From Veillonellales bacterium (GTDB lineage: Bacteria > Bacillota > Negativicutes > Veillonellales > Dialisteraceae): DNA of 64,000 nucleotides. Positions 1 through 8,250 of the stretch are shown piece after piece. The notes under the pieces were generated by a model that worked only from the letters and a program-made list of their open reading frames with translations, made no database searches and was not told the origin of the DNA. The stretch is taken from assembly GCA_944390485.1 (NCBI GenBank), contig CALXPQ010000003.1:1-64000 (forward strand), in the 5' to 3' direction. Position 1 is the stretch's first letter. Each line of letters begins with the position of its first letter. The position numbers and the translations under genes were made by a program.

Positions 1-47
1 CGAAAGTACTTGGCTGGAAGCGGCCCGGGAGGATAGGAAGCTGCTGA
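1..47 (+). rRNA. rrf: 5S ribosomal RNA, 3' end (partial)
   Basis: The first ~47 bases read like the 3' part of a bacterial 5S rRNA: AGTACTTGG followed by a G-rich hairpin arm, CCCGGGAGGATAGG, then the terminal GCTGC. Two terminator hairpins follow directly and no reading frame is present. The 5' part, including the strand that pairs with the terminal helix, lies outside the window, so this is recognition by motif only. Confidence 0.72.
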
Positions 48-60
48 TAAAGGAGAGAAG

Positions 61-87
61 GGACTCACAGGGATGTGAGTCCTTTTT
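61..87 (+). terminator. Terminator of the rRNA operon (first)
   Basis: Perfect 9-bp stem GGACTCACA (61-69) / TGTGAGTCC (74-82), loop GGGA, then a T run. It lies right after the 5S rRNA end. Confidence 0.85.
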
Positions 88-111
88 CGTTGTGTGTGAG
101 GAGAGGAAAGG

Positions 112-145
112 AAGAGACAGGAGAGGGGTTGTCTCTTTCTTTTTT
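112..145 (+). terminator. Second terminator after the rRNA operon
   Basis: Stem AAGAGACA (112-119) / TGTCTCTT (130-137) followed by a T-rich tract. Tandem terminators are common after rRNA operons. From 146 to 300 I see nothing else recognisable. Confidence 0.65.
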
Positions 146-301
146 ATGTGTGCACAGGAAACTCATTTGAAATGAAGCGGCGGGGATGTATAAAGCTGTG
201 AAAACCATAGTGGAGGAGTAAACGGACTTGCGGAGAACAGAACTTTTTCTGGGCAGATGAGACGGATGCTCGCCTGTGCCGCCGGCCCTGCGGATAGGCT
301 C

Positions 302-330
302 TTGAAGGAACGCCGGAAAATTCTTACAAT
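302..330 (+). promoter_or_regulatory. Promoter of the PNPOx-family gene
   Basis: TTGAAG (302-307), 17-nt spacer, TACAAT (325-330); the start codon is 42 nt downstream of the -10. Confidence 0.65.
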
Positions 331-372
331 AGGGGCAGACGGGTCGGAAGGACCCGCAGGGAGGTGCATCGT

Positions 373-762
373 ATGGATGAAAAAGTGATACAGCTGCTGA
401 AGGACCAGCTCTGGAGCGTGGCGACCTGCGCGGACGGCGTGCCGAACGTGGTGCCCGTGGGGCTGCGCATGGTGACGGACGACGGGAAGCTCGCCATCGG
501 CGACGTCTTCCTCGAGACGACGAAGCAGAACGTCGCGGCCTGCGGCAGGGCGGCGGTCTCCGCTTACGATCCGAAGACCAGCGAGGGCTATCAGGTGAAA
601 GGCCCGGCGGAGTACGTGACGGAAGGCCCCGTGGTGGACAAGTTCCGTGCCATGGCGGCGGAACTCTTCCACGGCGCGCTGGCCGTGCGGGGCGCGGTGG
701 TCCTCACGCCGGAGACGGTCATCGTGACCACGCCCGGTCCGGACAACAAGAAGATCCTCTGA
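373..762 (+). CDS. Pyridoxamine 5'-phosphate oxidase-family (FMN-binding split-barrel) protein
   Basis: 129 aa. The sequence fits the small single-domain split-barrel flavoproteins related to pyridoxamine phosphate oxidase: an N-terminal helix, the strand pattern around WSVATCADGVPNVVPVG, and a later GDVFLETTKQN stretch. Members bind FMN or related flavins as dimers and act as small-molecule reductases; the substrate cannot be told here. ATG 373 is chosen because GGAGGTG at 360-366 sits 6 nt upstream; an in-frame GTG at 364 lies inside that ribosome binding site. Monocistronic, with its own promoter (302-330) and terminator (771-804). Confidence 0.8.
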   Translation: MDEKVIQLLKDQLWSVATCADGVPNVVPVGLRMVTDDGKLAIGDVFLETTKQNVAACGRAAVSAYDPKTSEGYQVKGPAEYVTEGPVVDKFRAMAAELFHGALAVRGAVVLTPETVIVTTPGPDNKKIL

Positions 763-770
763 GAGAAAGA

Positions 771-804
771 AGCACAGCAGGGCTTCGGCCCCTGTGCTTT
801 TTTC
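771..804 (+). terminator. Terminator of the PNPOx-family gene
   Basis: AGCACAG (771-777) pairs with CTGTGCT (792-798) around an inner GGGC-TTCG-GCCC hairpin; a T6 run follows and then CGTGCGC, a tail that recurs after three other terminators here. Confidence 0.85.
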
Positions 805-833
805 GTGCGCCCGGGCAGCGGCCCGGCGGGAGA

Positions 834-842
834 TGATATAAT
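834..842 (+). promoter_or_regulatory. Extended -10 promoter of the crotonase gene
   Basis: TGaTATAAT at 834-842 with no recognisable -35; the gene starts 32 nt downstream. Confidence 0.6.
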
Positions 843-873
843 GTAAAAAACAGGTAAAATAAGGAGGCCCATG

Positions 874-1662
874 ATGAGCAGAACGGAATATCATATCGAA
901 AATGGGACGGGGATCATCCTCATGAACGATCCGGAGCGGCTGAACCCGCTGGACATCGCCATGGACGATGAACTGCTGGCGCGGTTCCAGGCCTGCGAGG
1001 CGGACCCGGCGGTGAAAGTAGTCGTCCTCGGCGGGAAAGGCCGCGCCTTCTCTGCCGGGGGAGACATGCGCTTCTTCCGGGAGCAGCTCGACGGCGGGCA
1101 TTATGAGAAACTTGACGAGATCCTCACCCACGTGAACCGCCTCATCCTGTACATCAAGAAAATGCGGAAGCTCGTCATCGCGGCCGTGCAGGGCCACGCG
1201 GCGGGCGGCGGCGCGAACCTGGCTCTCGCGGCGGATTTCCTCGTGGCGGATGAGACGATGAAATTCTCCGAACCCTTCACCAAAATCGGTCTCGCGCCGG
1301 ATGCGGGCGGCATGTATCTCCTCTCCCGGGCCGTCGGCGCGCGGAAAGCCCTCGAGCTCTGCGTGGAGCACCGCGTGATCGACGCGGCGGAAGCCGACCG
1401 CATGGGCCTCCTCACCGGGCTGGTCCCGGCAGGGCGCGTGCTGGAGGAAGCGCAGCATTATGCGGAGGAACTGGCCGCCGGGCCGCTCCGCGCATACGAG
1501 CTGGCCAAGTACCAGAATTTCGCCGTGAATTATGCAGATTTCGAAGAGTACCTCGCCGTGACCGAGCGGGACACTATGCACGAAGCCTTCCGCTCCGAAG
1601 ACTTCGCCGAGGCCGTGCATGCCTTCTGGGAGAAGCGGCCGCCCGTCTATCGGGGCCGGTAA
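874..1662 (+). CDS. Enoyl-CoA hydratase/isomerase (crotonase) family protein
   Basis: 262 aa, full crotonase length. The CoA-binding and oxyanion elements are present: AFSAGGDM (residues 58-65) and GHAAGGGAN (107-115). The two catalytic glutamates of classical enoyl-CoA hydratases are not: the first position is Asn115 and the second Phe135, while Asp143 in APDAGG occupies the place used by PaaG-like and delta3,delta2-enoyl-CoA isomerases. It is therefore more likely an isomerase or another crotonase activity than a hydratase. AAGGAGG (861-867) fits ATG 874 (6-nt gap) better than ATG 871. Single gene with an extended -10 promoter. Confidence 0.8.
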   Translation: MSRTEYHIENGTGIILMNDPERLNPLDIAMDDELLARFQACEADPAVKVVVLGGKGRAFSAGGDMRFFREQLDGGHYEKLDEILTHVNRLILYIKKMRKLVIAAVQGHAAGGGANLALAADFLVADETMKFSEPFTKIGLAPDAGGMYLLSRAVGARKALELCVEHRVIDAAEADRMGLLTGLVPAGRVLEEAQHYAEELAAGPLRAYELAKYQNFAVNYADFEEYLAVTERDTMHEAFRSEDFAEAVHAFWEKRPPVYRGR

Positions 1663-1676
1663 ATACATAGGCAAAC

Positions 1677-1720
1677 AAACACACCGCGGAGACGCCAGCC
1701 TGTTTCCGCGGTGTGTTTAC
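1677..1720. terminator. Long hairpin after the crotonase gene
   Basis: Perfect 14-bp stem, 1677-1690 with 1705-1718, flanked by AAA/TTT. The T run is short, so termination efficiency is uncertain. Confidence 0.6.
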
Positions 1721-1940
1721 TTTATACGCGCCGGTTTCCCCTGCGCCTCGCTTATGCGCCCGTTTCCCGCGGGCTCTTTTATATAAATGGTATATATAGC
1801 CGATTCGCGCTCCCCGGAGTCCCCGGCGGTTTGCCTTGGTATCCGATATGCGTTTCCCGTATCTTTTCTACCGGATTTTGCAACGGTTATGCTTAATATT
1901 TTTTTGTTAATTTATTTACGCTTTATAAAGACAAAAACTT
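1721..1940. other. Intergenic stretch, no gene seen
   Basis: Unusually AT-rich towards its 3' end. Short frames exist but lack ribosome binding sites. It carries the upstream region of the niaR-like promoter. Confidence 0.5.
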
Positions 1941-1941
1941 T

Positions 1942-1958
1942 TTGACATATGTTATAAT
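1942..1958 (+). promoter_or_regulatory. niaR-like promoter with near-palindromic operator candidate
   Basis: TGtTATAAT (1950-1958) is an extended -10. TGACATATGTTA (1943-1954) is a near-perfect palindrome centred on ACATATGT and overlaps the -10, as an autorepressor site would. The upstream TTGACA is only 5 nt from TATAAT and cannot be its -35. Confidence 0.5.
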
Positions 1959-1988
1959 CGAGAAAACATGGAAAGGGGGAAGTGCATT

Positions 1989-2516
1989 TTGGAGAATATA
2001 GAAAGAAGACGTCTCATCCTCCAGAAGCTGAAATCCACCAATACCTCAGTGACCGGCCGTGAATTGGCGGAGCTCTGCGGAGTGAGCCGCCAGATCATCG
2101 TCAGTGATATAGCGATGCTGCGCGCGGAAGGCGCGCGGATCCTTGCGACGTCGCAGGGCTATCTGATCGAACGGGAAAGAGACAGCGAGGCGCGGGAGAT
2201 CCCGCTGTTCTGTGCGGACAGGGAGGCCCTGCGCCGCGAGCTGGAGCTGATCGTAGACAATGGCGGCATGATCCGCGGCGTCAGCGTGGAATACGGCATG
2301 TACGGGAAGCTGTCCTGCCCGCTGAATCTCTGCTCCCGCAGGGATATCCGCAAATGGGGGGAGAAGCTCGAGGAAATGAAGATGAAGCCCCTGTCTCTCG
2401 TGGCGGGCGGCGCTCACTGCCTGTATGTGGAGATGGAAAACGCGGAAGCCGGCGAAGAGATCTGGCGTCTGCTCGGCGAAGCGGGGTACCTCCGCGAACC
2501 GAAACCGGAACAGTAA
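1989..2516 (+). CDS. niaR: NiaR-type transcriptional regulator (HTH + degenerate 3H domain)
   Basis: 175 aa. An N-terminal winged helix (about residues 5-60, with ELAELCGVSRQIIVSDIAML) is followed by a 3H domain (about 80-165), the architecture of NiaR/YrxA, the nicotinate-responsive repressor of NAD synthesis and niacin uptake. Of the three family histidines only His143 (GGAH) remains; Tyr102 replaces the one in EHPxYG and Leu145 the last one. Metal and effector binding may differ. TTG 1989 is preferred: AAAGGGGGA lies 8-9 nt upstream, while ATG 1968 would fall almost on the predicted transcription start. No NAD genes are in the window. Confidence 0.72.
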   Translation: MENIERRRLILQKLKSTNTSVTGRELAELCGVSRQIIVSDIAMLRAEGARILATSQGYLIERERDSEAREIPLFCADREALRRELELIVDNGGMIRGVSVEYGMYGKLSCPLNLCSRRDIRKWGEKLEEMKMKPLSLVAGGAHCLYVEMENAEAGEEIWRLLGEAGYLREPKPEQ

Positions 2517-2525
2517 CAAAGAAAA

Positions 2526-2553
2526 AGGGCTGTGCGTGAGCACAGCTCTTTTT
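2526..2553. terminator. Bidirectional terminator between convergent genes
   Basis: GGCTGTGC-GTGA-GCACAGCT with an A run before and a T run after; it serves niaR on + and the WG-repeat gene on -. Confidence 0.82.
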
Positions 2554-2565
2554 GTGTGGAAAAAA

Positions 2566-4326
2566 TCAGAGGGATTTGAAATCGCTGTAGGCCGGGGCGG
2601 CGGTGAAGGCACCCGCGGGGTCGATGATGCCCCATTTCCCGCCGATGCGGACGCCTGCATAGCCGCGGGTGAAGGGACGGGCCTCCTGCACTTTGTCCGC
2701 GAAGACGAGCGCTTCCCGGCCGGCCGTGTCGAGGTAGACCCAGCTGCTGCGGGTGCGCGCCGGGAAGAGGCCGCTCCCTTCGGCGCCGATTTCCCTGTAG
2801 AGCGGGGCGGTGAGTTCGGTGCCGTCTCCCGCGACGAGCGCCCAGCCGCCGTCCCGCTTCCCGGCGAAGAAGCCGCCGCCGAGGGGCTGCAGCTCATCGT
2901 AGAGGAAGGGGATGAGCGGCGCGCCTGTGAAGGAGAGCGTGCCCCAGTCCTTGTCCTCGTTCCGCGCGAGGAGGCAGCCGTCCGCTTCGTCGGGCACGAG
3001 AGCGCGGTATTCCGTGTGGATCACGTACTGACCCGTGCGGTCCACCATGCCGAAGCGGTTCCGGTTGAAGACGATGATGCCTTCCTTCATGGCGGGATAG
3101 ACGCGGGCGAGGTCCGCGGAGGCCACGATCCGGCCGGTGCGGTCCAGATAGCCGCGCTTCACTTCCGTCACGCGGGACGGGCCGTCGTACCAGTCGTCAT
3201 ACCACCAGGGGCCCCACATGGGCCAGCCGATGCCCACGCCCCACGGATGGTGATGGCGGTAGTGTCCCCAGCCGATGCCGATCCCGATGGAGATGGGGAA
3301 GCCGCTCCGGCCGCCGCCACGGTAGGTCTCGCCCTCGAGATATTCCGCGAGGCCGTCCCGGAACGCGTAGATGCGGTCGAAGTCCGCATGGAACGCGATG
3401 GTGCCGTCCGGCCGGGCGTAGGCCTTGCCGTCCCGGGTGACCACGCCCGCCAGCCCTTCGCTGAAAGGCGTCACCACCGCGGAGAAAGCCGGCTCTGCGG
3501 TGACGCGGCCCGTATTGTCCACGAAGCCCCAGAGCTTGTCGTCGTTTTCCACGGCAGTGAGGCGCTCCGCGAAGACCGGGTGCACTTCTTTATACACGAA
3601 GGGCACGACCTCCCGGCCGGTCATGTCGATGAAGCCCCAGCGGTCGTCTTTCTCCGCCGCGAGGAGGCCGTCGCTCACGTAAGGTCCGGCGTCGTCATAC
3701 TGGCAGGGGACGGCGAAGTGCCCCGTCTCGTCGATGACGCCCCATTTCCCGTCCTGCTTCACCGGCGCATAGCCGTCCTGGAAATAGCGGGCCTCTTCGT
3801 AGACCGGCGGGAGGATCGTTCCGTCCCGGCTGACGTAGCCGTACTTCCCGTCCTGCTTCAGCACGGCCCAGCCGTCTTTCATGTCGGACACGGCCTCGTA
3901 CACGGGCGGGGCGAGTTCCCGGCCGTCCGCCCGGTAGAAGCCGAGCTCGCCTTTTCGGATCTGCACGGCGAGCGCGCCGTCCTGCCAGGCGGAGCGGGCC
4001 TCATAGGAGACCGGCACGACGACCGCGCCGCTCCGGTCGAAGAAGCCGTACTTCCCGTCCAGCTCCGCTTCGATGAGCCGGTCCCGGCCGGGCATGGCGA
4101 GATCGGCCGCGCGGTTCTCCTTGTCCGCGAGCGAGATGTCCACCGCGTCGTACGCCATGGGGATGAGCACGGCGCCCGTTTCATCGACGGCGCCCCACCG
4201 GCCGTCCTGCTTCACCGCCGCGGCGAAGGGTGTCTCCGCAGGCGGCGCGGCCGCCGGTCCCTCCGCGCAGGCCGCCCACGGCGCGCCGAGCAGCGCCGCC
4301 ATCATGAGTGCATGGATTCGTTTCAT
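2566..4326 (-). CDS. Secreted WG-repeat protein
   Basis: 586 aa. A signal peptide (MKRIHALMMAALLGAPWAACA) is followed by about a dozen WG/YG beta-hairpin repeats of the type KQDGKWGVIDETG...PCQYDD, a solvent-exposed repeat fold of unknown function (WG_beta_rep). At about residues 338-382 the repeats are interrupted by a Gly/His/Trp-rich insert (GIGIGWGHYRHHHPWG and GWPMWGPWWYDDW), which is unusual for the family and might bind metal or polymer. GGGGAGG precedes the ATG. Single gene with an extended -10 promoter on the minus strand. Confidence 0.82.
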   Translation of the reverse strand: MKRIHALMMAALLGAPWAACAEGPAAAPPAETPFAAAVKQDGRWGAVDETGAVLIPMAYDAVDISLADKENRAADLAMPGRDRLIEAELDGKYGFFDRSGAVVVPVSYEARSAWQDGALAVQIRKGELGFYRADGRELAPPVYEAVSDMKDGWAVLKQDGKYGYVSRDGTILPPVYEEARYFQDGYAPVKQDGKWGVIDETGHFAVPCQYDDAGPYVSDGLLAAEKDDRWGFIDMTGREVVPFVYKEVHPVFAERLTAVENDDKLWGFVDNTGRVTAEPAFSAVVTPFSEGLAGVVTRDGKAYARPDGTIAFHADFDRIYAFRDGLAEYLEGETYRGGGRSGFPISIGIGIGWGHYRHHHPWGVGIGWPMWGPWWYDDWYDGPSRVTEVKRGYLDRTGRIVASADLARVYPAMKEGIIVFNRNRFGMVDRTGQYVIHTEYRALVPDEADGCLLARNEDKDWGTLSFTGAPLIPFLYDELQPLGGGFFAGKRDGGWALVAGDGTELTAPLYREIGAEGSGLFPARTRSSWVYLDTAGREALVFADKVQEARPFTRGYAGVRIGGKWGIIDPAGAFTAAPAYSDFKSL

Positions 4327-4356
4327 AGTCCCGCCTCCCCTGTTGCTTTTTCTTTT

Positions 4357-4365
4357 ATTATATCA
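4357..4365 (-). promoter_or_regulatory. Extended -10 promoter of the WG-repeat gene
   Basis: Minus strand TGaTATAAT (4365 to 4357), about 30 nt before the start codon; no clear -35. Confidence 0.6.
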
Positions 4366-4544
4366 TCCGGCGGCATGCCGGACCGCGGCGCGGAGAGGGG
4401 AAAGGCACGGCCCCGCACGGGCAGCGGGTCGGTGCAGGCGGCCTCTGTTTTCCGACCATGTCATAAAAAACAGCCCGTTTTTCTGCCTGATGATGATAGA
4501 AAATCATGAAGATATACAGGTTTCAGAACTTTGCAAGATATCTC

Positions 4545-4573
4545 TTGACTGCATGAATAAGCAGTATTATGAT
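4545..4573 (+). promoter_or_regulatory. Promoter of the 42-residue gene
   Basis: TTGACT (4545-4550), 17-nt spacer, TATGAT (4568-4573). From 4380 to 4540 nothing else is recognisable. Confidence 0.7.
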
Positions 4574-4622
4574 TTAGATAAATAAGAAAATAAATGCATT
4601 TCTCAAAAGGAGGAGATCCATC

Positions 4623-4751
4623 ATGATGACTGCCAAGAAAGCGACGAAAGATTTCTGCTCCGCTCTGTTTCAGAGCTGGCTCCGCGTAGACACCGCGTAT
4701 CTCCAGGACAAGAAAGCATCGGCACATAAAGCGGACGGCAAGAAGGCGTAA
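4623..4751 (+). CDS. Small basic protein, 42 aa, unknown function
   Basis: ATG 4623 to TAA 4749-4751, residues starting MMTAKKATKDFCSALFQSWL and ending HKADGKKA. It has a full expression unit: promoter 4545-4573, AAGGAGG at 4607-4613, and a perfect terminator right after the stop. Lys-rich ends surround a hydrophobic, Trp-containing middle that could form one amphipathic helix; one cysteine. I recognise no family. The start could be the second Met (4626). It stands alone between the WG-repeat gene and the glyQS T-box. Confidence 0.7.
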   Translation: MMTAKKATKDFCSALFQSWLRVDTAYLQDKKASAHKADGKKA

Positions 4752-4760
4752 GCCGGAAGA

Positions 4761-4786
4761 GCTCATGCGCGGGCATGGGCTTTTTT
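4761..4786 (+). terminator. Terminator of the 42-residue gene
   Basis: GCTCATGC (4761-4768) / GCATGGGC (4773-4780), 4-nt loop, T6. Confidence 0.85.
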
Positions 4787-4795
4787 CATGCTGCC

Positions 4796-4824
4796 TTGCA
4801 ATTTCCCGCGGCCCCTGATACAAT
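4796..4824 (+). promoter_or_regulatory. glyQS promoter
   Basis: TTGCAA (4796-4801), 17 nt, TACAAT (4819-4824), also TGa-extended. Confidence 0.75.
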
Positions 4825-4830
4825 GGGGAA

Positions 4831-5041
4831 AATCACAGCGAGGAAGAAAAGGAGTACGCGCGGGAAAGCGAGTCCGGGACGGTGCGAGCCGGGCGGGCGC
4901 GGAAGGCGTTTCGGAGCTGCTGCCTGAAGCAGTCGTGGGTAGGGCAGCCATCAAAGAAGCGGGTGCAGAGGTCTCTGCGCCAATGAGGGTGGAACCGCGG
5001 GTCTATCTCGTCCCTGTAACAGTCGTTACGGGGGATTTTTT
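4831..5041 (+). ncRNA. T-box leader, glycine-specific, controlling glyQS
   Basis: The T-box core AGGGTGGAACCGCGG is at 4986-5000, pairing with uncharged tRNA acceptor ends as an antiterminator. It is followed by a 9-bp terminator (5012-5033) and T run. In stem I, AGTA (4853-4856) and GAA (4902-4904) fit the S-turn, and the next triplet GGC (4905-4907) is a glycine codon, so it is the likely specifier. Uncharged tRNA-Gly would therefore switch on glyQS. The fold was judged by eye. Confidence 0.9.
5012..5041 (+). terminator. T-box attenuator terminator
   Basis: CCCTGTAAC (5012-5020) / GTTACGGGG (5025-5033), loop AGTC, then T-rich 5036-5046; alternative to the T-box antiterminator. Confidence 0.88.
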
Positions 5042-5058
5042 ATTTTCAGGAGGCAATC

Positions 5059-5940
5059 ATGACATTTCAGCAGATCATTCTGACGCTCCAGAAATTCTGG
5101 TCGGAGCGCGGCTGTATCCTGCAGCAGCCTTACGATGTGGAAAAAGGCGCGGGCACGATGAACCCGGCCACGTTCCTCCGCGTGCTCGGACCGGAGCCGT
5201 GGTGCGTGGCCTATGTGGAGCCGTCCCGCCGCCCGGATGACGGCCGCTACGGGGACAACCCGAACCGCCTCTACCAGCATCACCAGTTCCAGGTCATCAT
5301 GAAGCCGTCCCCGGACAATATCCAGGAGACGTATCTGGAGAGCCTGAAGGAGCTTGGCATCGACCCGGAGGAGCACGACATCCGCTTCGTCGAGGACAAC
5401 TGGGAATCCCCGACGCTCGGCGCATGGGGCATCGGCTGGGAAGTCTGGCTCGACGGCATGGAAATCACCCAGTTCACCTATTTCCAGCAGGTGGGCGGCA
5501 TCGACGAGCATCCCGTCTCCGTGGAGATCACCTACGGGCTGGAGCGCATCGCCATGTACATCCAGGAAAAAGACAATGTGTACGACCTCGTCTGGACGGA
5601 TGGCGTGACCTACGGCGACATCTGGCATGAGAACGAATACGAGCAGTCCGTGTACAGCTACGACCTGTCCGACCACGACATGCTCTTCAAGCTCTTCGAC
5701 ATGTACGAGGCGGAAGCGTCCCGCGTCATCAAGGCCGGTTACGTGCTGCCCGCCTATGACTACGTGCTGAAATGCTCCCACACGTTCAACCTGCTCGACG
5801 CGGGCGGCGCGATCTCCCTCTCCGAGCGGACCGAGTACATCGGCCGCGTGCGGAACCTCGCCCGCATGTGCGCGAAAGCCTATCTCAAAAAACGCAAGGA
5901 ACTGGGATTCCCCATGCTGAAAGGAAGTGCTGCGAAATGA
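5059..5940 (+). CDS. glyQ: Glycine-tRNA ligase alpha subunit
   Basis: 293 aa, normal length. Catalytic subunit of the bacterial alpha2beta2 glycyl-tRNA synthetase, which attaches glycine to tRNA-Gly. The sequence is highly conserved ([19 protein letters not shown], then [20 protein letters not shown]) and carries the class II core. AGGAGG at 5047-5052 sets the ATG. Its last codons overlap glyS by 4 nt (ATGA), implying translational coupling. Controlled by the T-box leader. Confidence 0.97.
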   Translation: MTFQQIILTLQKFWSERGCILQQPYDVEKGAGTMNPATFLRVLGPEPWCVAYVEPSRRPDDGRYGDNPNRLYQHHQFQVIMKPSPDNIQETYLESLKELGIDPEEHDIRFVEDNWESPTLGAWGIGWEVWLDGMEITQFTYFQQVGGIDEHPVSVEITYGLERIAMYIQEKDNVYDLVWTDGVTYGDIWHENEYEQSVYSYDLSDHDMLFKLFDMYEAEASRVIKAGYVLPAYDYVLKCSHTFNLLDAGGAISLSERTEYIGRVRNLARMCAKAYLKKRKELGFPMLKGSAAK

Positions 5941-7988
5941 CGAAGGATCTCCTCCTCGAAATCGGAACGGAAGAAATGCCGGCGAACATCCTCCCCGGCA
6001 CCATCGCCCAGCTGCAGGAGCTGGCGGAAACGAAACTGAAAGAAGCGCGCCTTTCTTTCGGGAAAGTCACCATCTACGCGACGCCCCGCCGTCTGGCCGT
6101 GCTCGTGGCAGACGCGGCGGAGAAGCAGGCCGACGAAGCGGTGAAGAAGAGAGGCCCCTCCATCCAGGCGGCCTACGATGCGGACGGCCAGCCCACCCGC
6201 GCGGCACAGGGATTCGCCCGGGGCGCGCACATCGACCCGGCGGACCTCGTGAAAGAAGGCAATTACGTCTGGGCGGAGATCGTGAATGAAGGGAAGCCCG
6301 TGGCGGAGATCCTGCCGCAGGTCTTCACGGACATCATCACGGGGCTCTCCTTCCCGAAGAGCATGCACTGGGGCAGCGAAGAGCTGCGCTTCATCCGGCC
6401 GATCCGCTGGCTCGTCGCCCTCTGCGGCGAAGACGTGGTGCCCATGGAGCTCGCCCATGTGGTGAGCGGGCGGAAGAGCCGCGGCCACCGCTTCCTCTGC
6501 AAGGAAGACGTGGAGATCGCCTCCCCGACAGACTATAAGGAAACCATGCGGCGCGCCTTCGTCATCGTCGATCAGGACGAACGCCGCGAGATGATCCGGC
6601 AGGGTCTCCTCGACACGGCGGCGAAGCTCGGCGGCGAAATCTGGCCGAATCCGGGCCTCCTCGAAGAGATCAACTTCATCGTCGAATACCCGACCCCTCT
6701 CTACGGCCGCATCGACGAAGGATTCATGCAGCTCCCCGCGCCGGCCATCGTCACCCCCATGCGCGACCACCAGCGCTACTATCCGGTGCACGCGAAGGAC
6801 GGCAGCCTCATGCCCTACTTCCTCACCGTGCGGAACGGCGGCACGAAAGCACTCGAAAACGTGCAGATCGGCAATGAGCGCGTGCTTCGCGCCCGTCTGG
6901 ACGACGCGAAATTCTTCTTTGACAACGACCGGAAGAAATCCCTCGAAGGGCACCGCGAAGATCTGGCGCGCATCAACTATCAGGAAGGCATGGGCAGCCT
7001 CCTCGACAAGGCGGGCCGCCTCCAGACCCTCACCGCCGCCATCGGCGCGGACTGGGGCTTCACCGAAGAAGAAAAAGCCGACGCGGACCGCGCGGCGTAC
7101 CTCTCCAAGTCCGACCTCGCCACCGGCATGGTGACCGAATTCACCGAGCTCCAGGGCGAGATGGGCAAGGAATACGCCCTCCTCGACGGCGAGAAGCCGA
7201 ACGTGGCGCAGGCCATCTTCGAACAGTACATGCCGCGCTTTGCCGGAGACATCCTGCCGAAAGAATCCATCGGCCGCGCGCTGTCGCTGGCGGATAAGCT
7301 GGACAACCTCGCGGCGACCTTCCTCCGCGGCCTCATCCCCACGGGCTCGCAGGACCCCTTCGCGCTCCGCCGCCAGACCATCGGCGCGGTGAGCATCCTC
7401 GTAGACGGCAAGATCCACTGGGACGTGCGCCGGGGCATCGCGAAAGCGCTGGAACTCCTGCCCGGCACGGACGAAGCGAAACAGACCGCCGCCGGTCAGA
7501 TCGAAGAATTCTTCCGCCAGCGCATCCGCGCCATCCTGCTCTCGCAGGGCGTGGACTATGACATCATCGACGCCGTCCTCTCCGGACCGGTGGACGACGT
7601 GTACGCCCTCTTCCTCCGCGCGCAGAGCATGAAGGACAGCGCCGTGAAAGACGAAGCGGACCTCCGTCAGGCCGTGACCCGCCTCGCGAACATCACGAAA
7701 GGCAAGGACGCCGTGTCCGTCCTGCCGGCCCTCTTCGCGGACGAAGCGGAGAAGAATCTCTGGGCCGCCTACGTCGCCGCCGGCCTCAAGGCGAACGAAG
7801 CCTACCAGGCGTACGACTATGCGGCGGCGCTCCCGGCGCTCCGCACCCTCACGCAGCCCATCAACGACTATCTCGATAAAGTCATGGTCATGGTGGACGA
7901 CGAAGCGGTCCGCACGAACCGCATCTCCACGCTGAAGAAAGTCCTCGACCTCTTCAATCTCTGGGGCGATTTCAGCAAGCTCGCATAA
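5937..7988 (+). CDS. glyS: Glycine-tRNA ligase beta subunit
   Basis: 683 aa. It binds tRNA and completes the synthetase with GlyQ. The N-terminus [15 protein letters not shown] is the family signature, and the C-terminal part resembles the DALR-type anticodon-binding domain. ATG 5937 overlaps the glyQ stop as ATGA. A strong terminator follows at 8003-8036. Confidence 0.97.
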   Translation: MTKDLLLEIGTEEMPANILPGTIAQLQELAETKLKEARLSFGKVTIYATPRRLAVLVADAAEKQADEAVKKRGPSIQAAYDADGQPTRAAQGFARGAHIDPADLVKEGNYVWAEIVNEGKPVAEILPQVFTDIITGLSFPKSMHWGSEELRFIRPIRWLVALCGEDVVPMELAHVVSGRKSRGHRFLCKEDVEIASPTDYKETMRRAFVIVDQDERREMIRQGLLDTAAKLGGEIWPNPGLLEEINFIVEYPTPLYGRIDEGFMQLPAPAIVTPMRDHQRYYPVHAKDGSLMPYFLTVRNGGTKALENVQIGNERVLRARLDDAKFFFDNDRKKSLEGHREDLARINYQEGMGSLLDKAGRLQTLTAAIGADWGFTEEEKADADRAAYLSKSDLATGMVTEFTELQGEMGKEYALLDGEKPNVAQAIFEQYMPRFAGDILPKESIGRALSLADKLDNLAATFLRGLIPTGSQDPFALRRQTIGAVSILVDGKIHWDVRRGIAKALELLPGTDEAKQTAAGQIEEFFRQRIRAILLSQGVDYDIIDAVLSGPVDDVYALFLRAQSMKDSAVKDEADLRQAVTRLANITKGKDAVSVLPALFADEAEKNLWAAYVAAGLKANEAYQAYDYAAALPALRTLTQPINDYLDKVMVMVDDEAVRTNRISTLKKVLDLFNLWGDFSKLA

Positions 7989-8002
7989 CACAATACAAAG
8001 AC

Positions 8003-8036
8003 AGGCATCCCGCTGCGGCGGGGTGCCTTTTCTTTT
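8003..8036 (+). terminator. glyQS terminator
   Basis: AGGCATCCCGC (8003-8013) / GCGGGGTGCCT (8018-8028), loop TGCG, T-rich tail. Confidence 0.88.
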
Positions 8037-8040
8037 GGGA

Positions 8041-8250
8041 AAGTTTGGGGCGCGGGAGGGGCCGTACGTATCGGATCGTGAAGGGGCAGGCTCATATGAG
8101 GTGACTTCTTTTCTGCGCAGGCGGAGCGGGCCCACATAGAGAGGCCGTACGTGTCCGGTCATTTACGGATGGTCCTATTTTAGGAGCACGAGCTCCATGG
8201 TCGTGTCACTTTCCTTCTTCCCCCGGGAAGAATGGAAAGTAACCAAAGGG
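8041..8250 (-). repeat. Inverted copy of the 456-bp repeat unit (partial)
   Basis: Read on the minus strand it matches the start of the units at 9240-9300 and 9660-9740: ACCATGGA, a conserved CCTAAAAT, GGACACGTACGG (8156 to 8145) and TATGTGGGCCCG (8138 to 8127), in the same order and spacing. It begins with the same kind of CTTTCC..GGAAAG hairpin (8209-8240). Nothing coding is credible. Confidence 0.7.

Noticed and set aside
163..1674. Long open frame on the minus strand opposite the PNPOx and crotonase genes
   Set aside because: It is a GC-bias shadow: no ribosome binding site, no family likeness, and both opposite genes are well supported.
1942..1947. TTGACA as -35 of the niaR promoter
   Set aside because: It is only 5 nt from the TATAAT; more likely part of an operator palindrome.
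2425..4509. 694-codon frame on + opposite the WG-repeat gene
   Set aside because: Composition is Arg/Ala/Glu-rich shadow sequence; the minus frame has a signal peptide and clear repeats.
5880..8162. 760-codon minus frame opposite glyS
   Set aside because: Shadow of a certain gene; ends in the repeat region without a start site.
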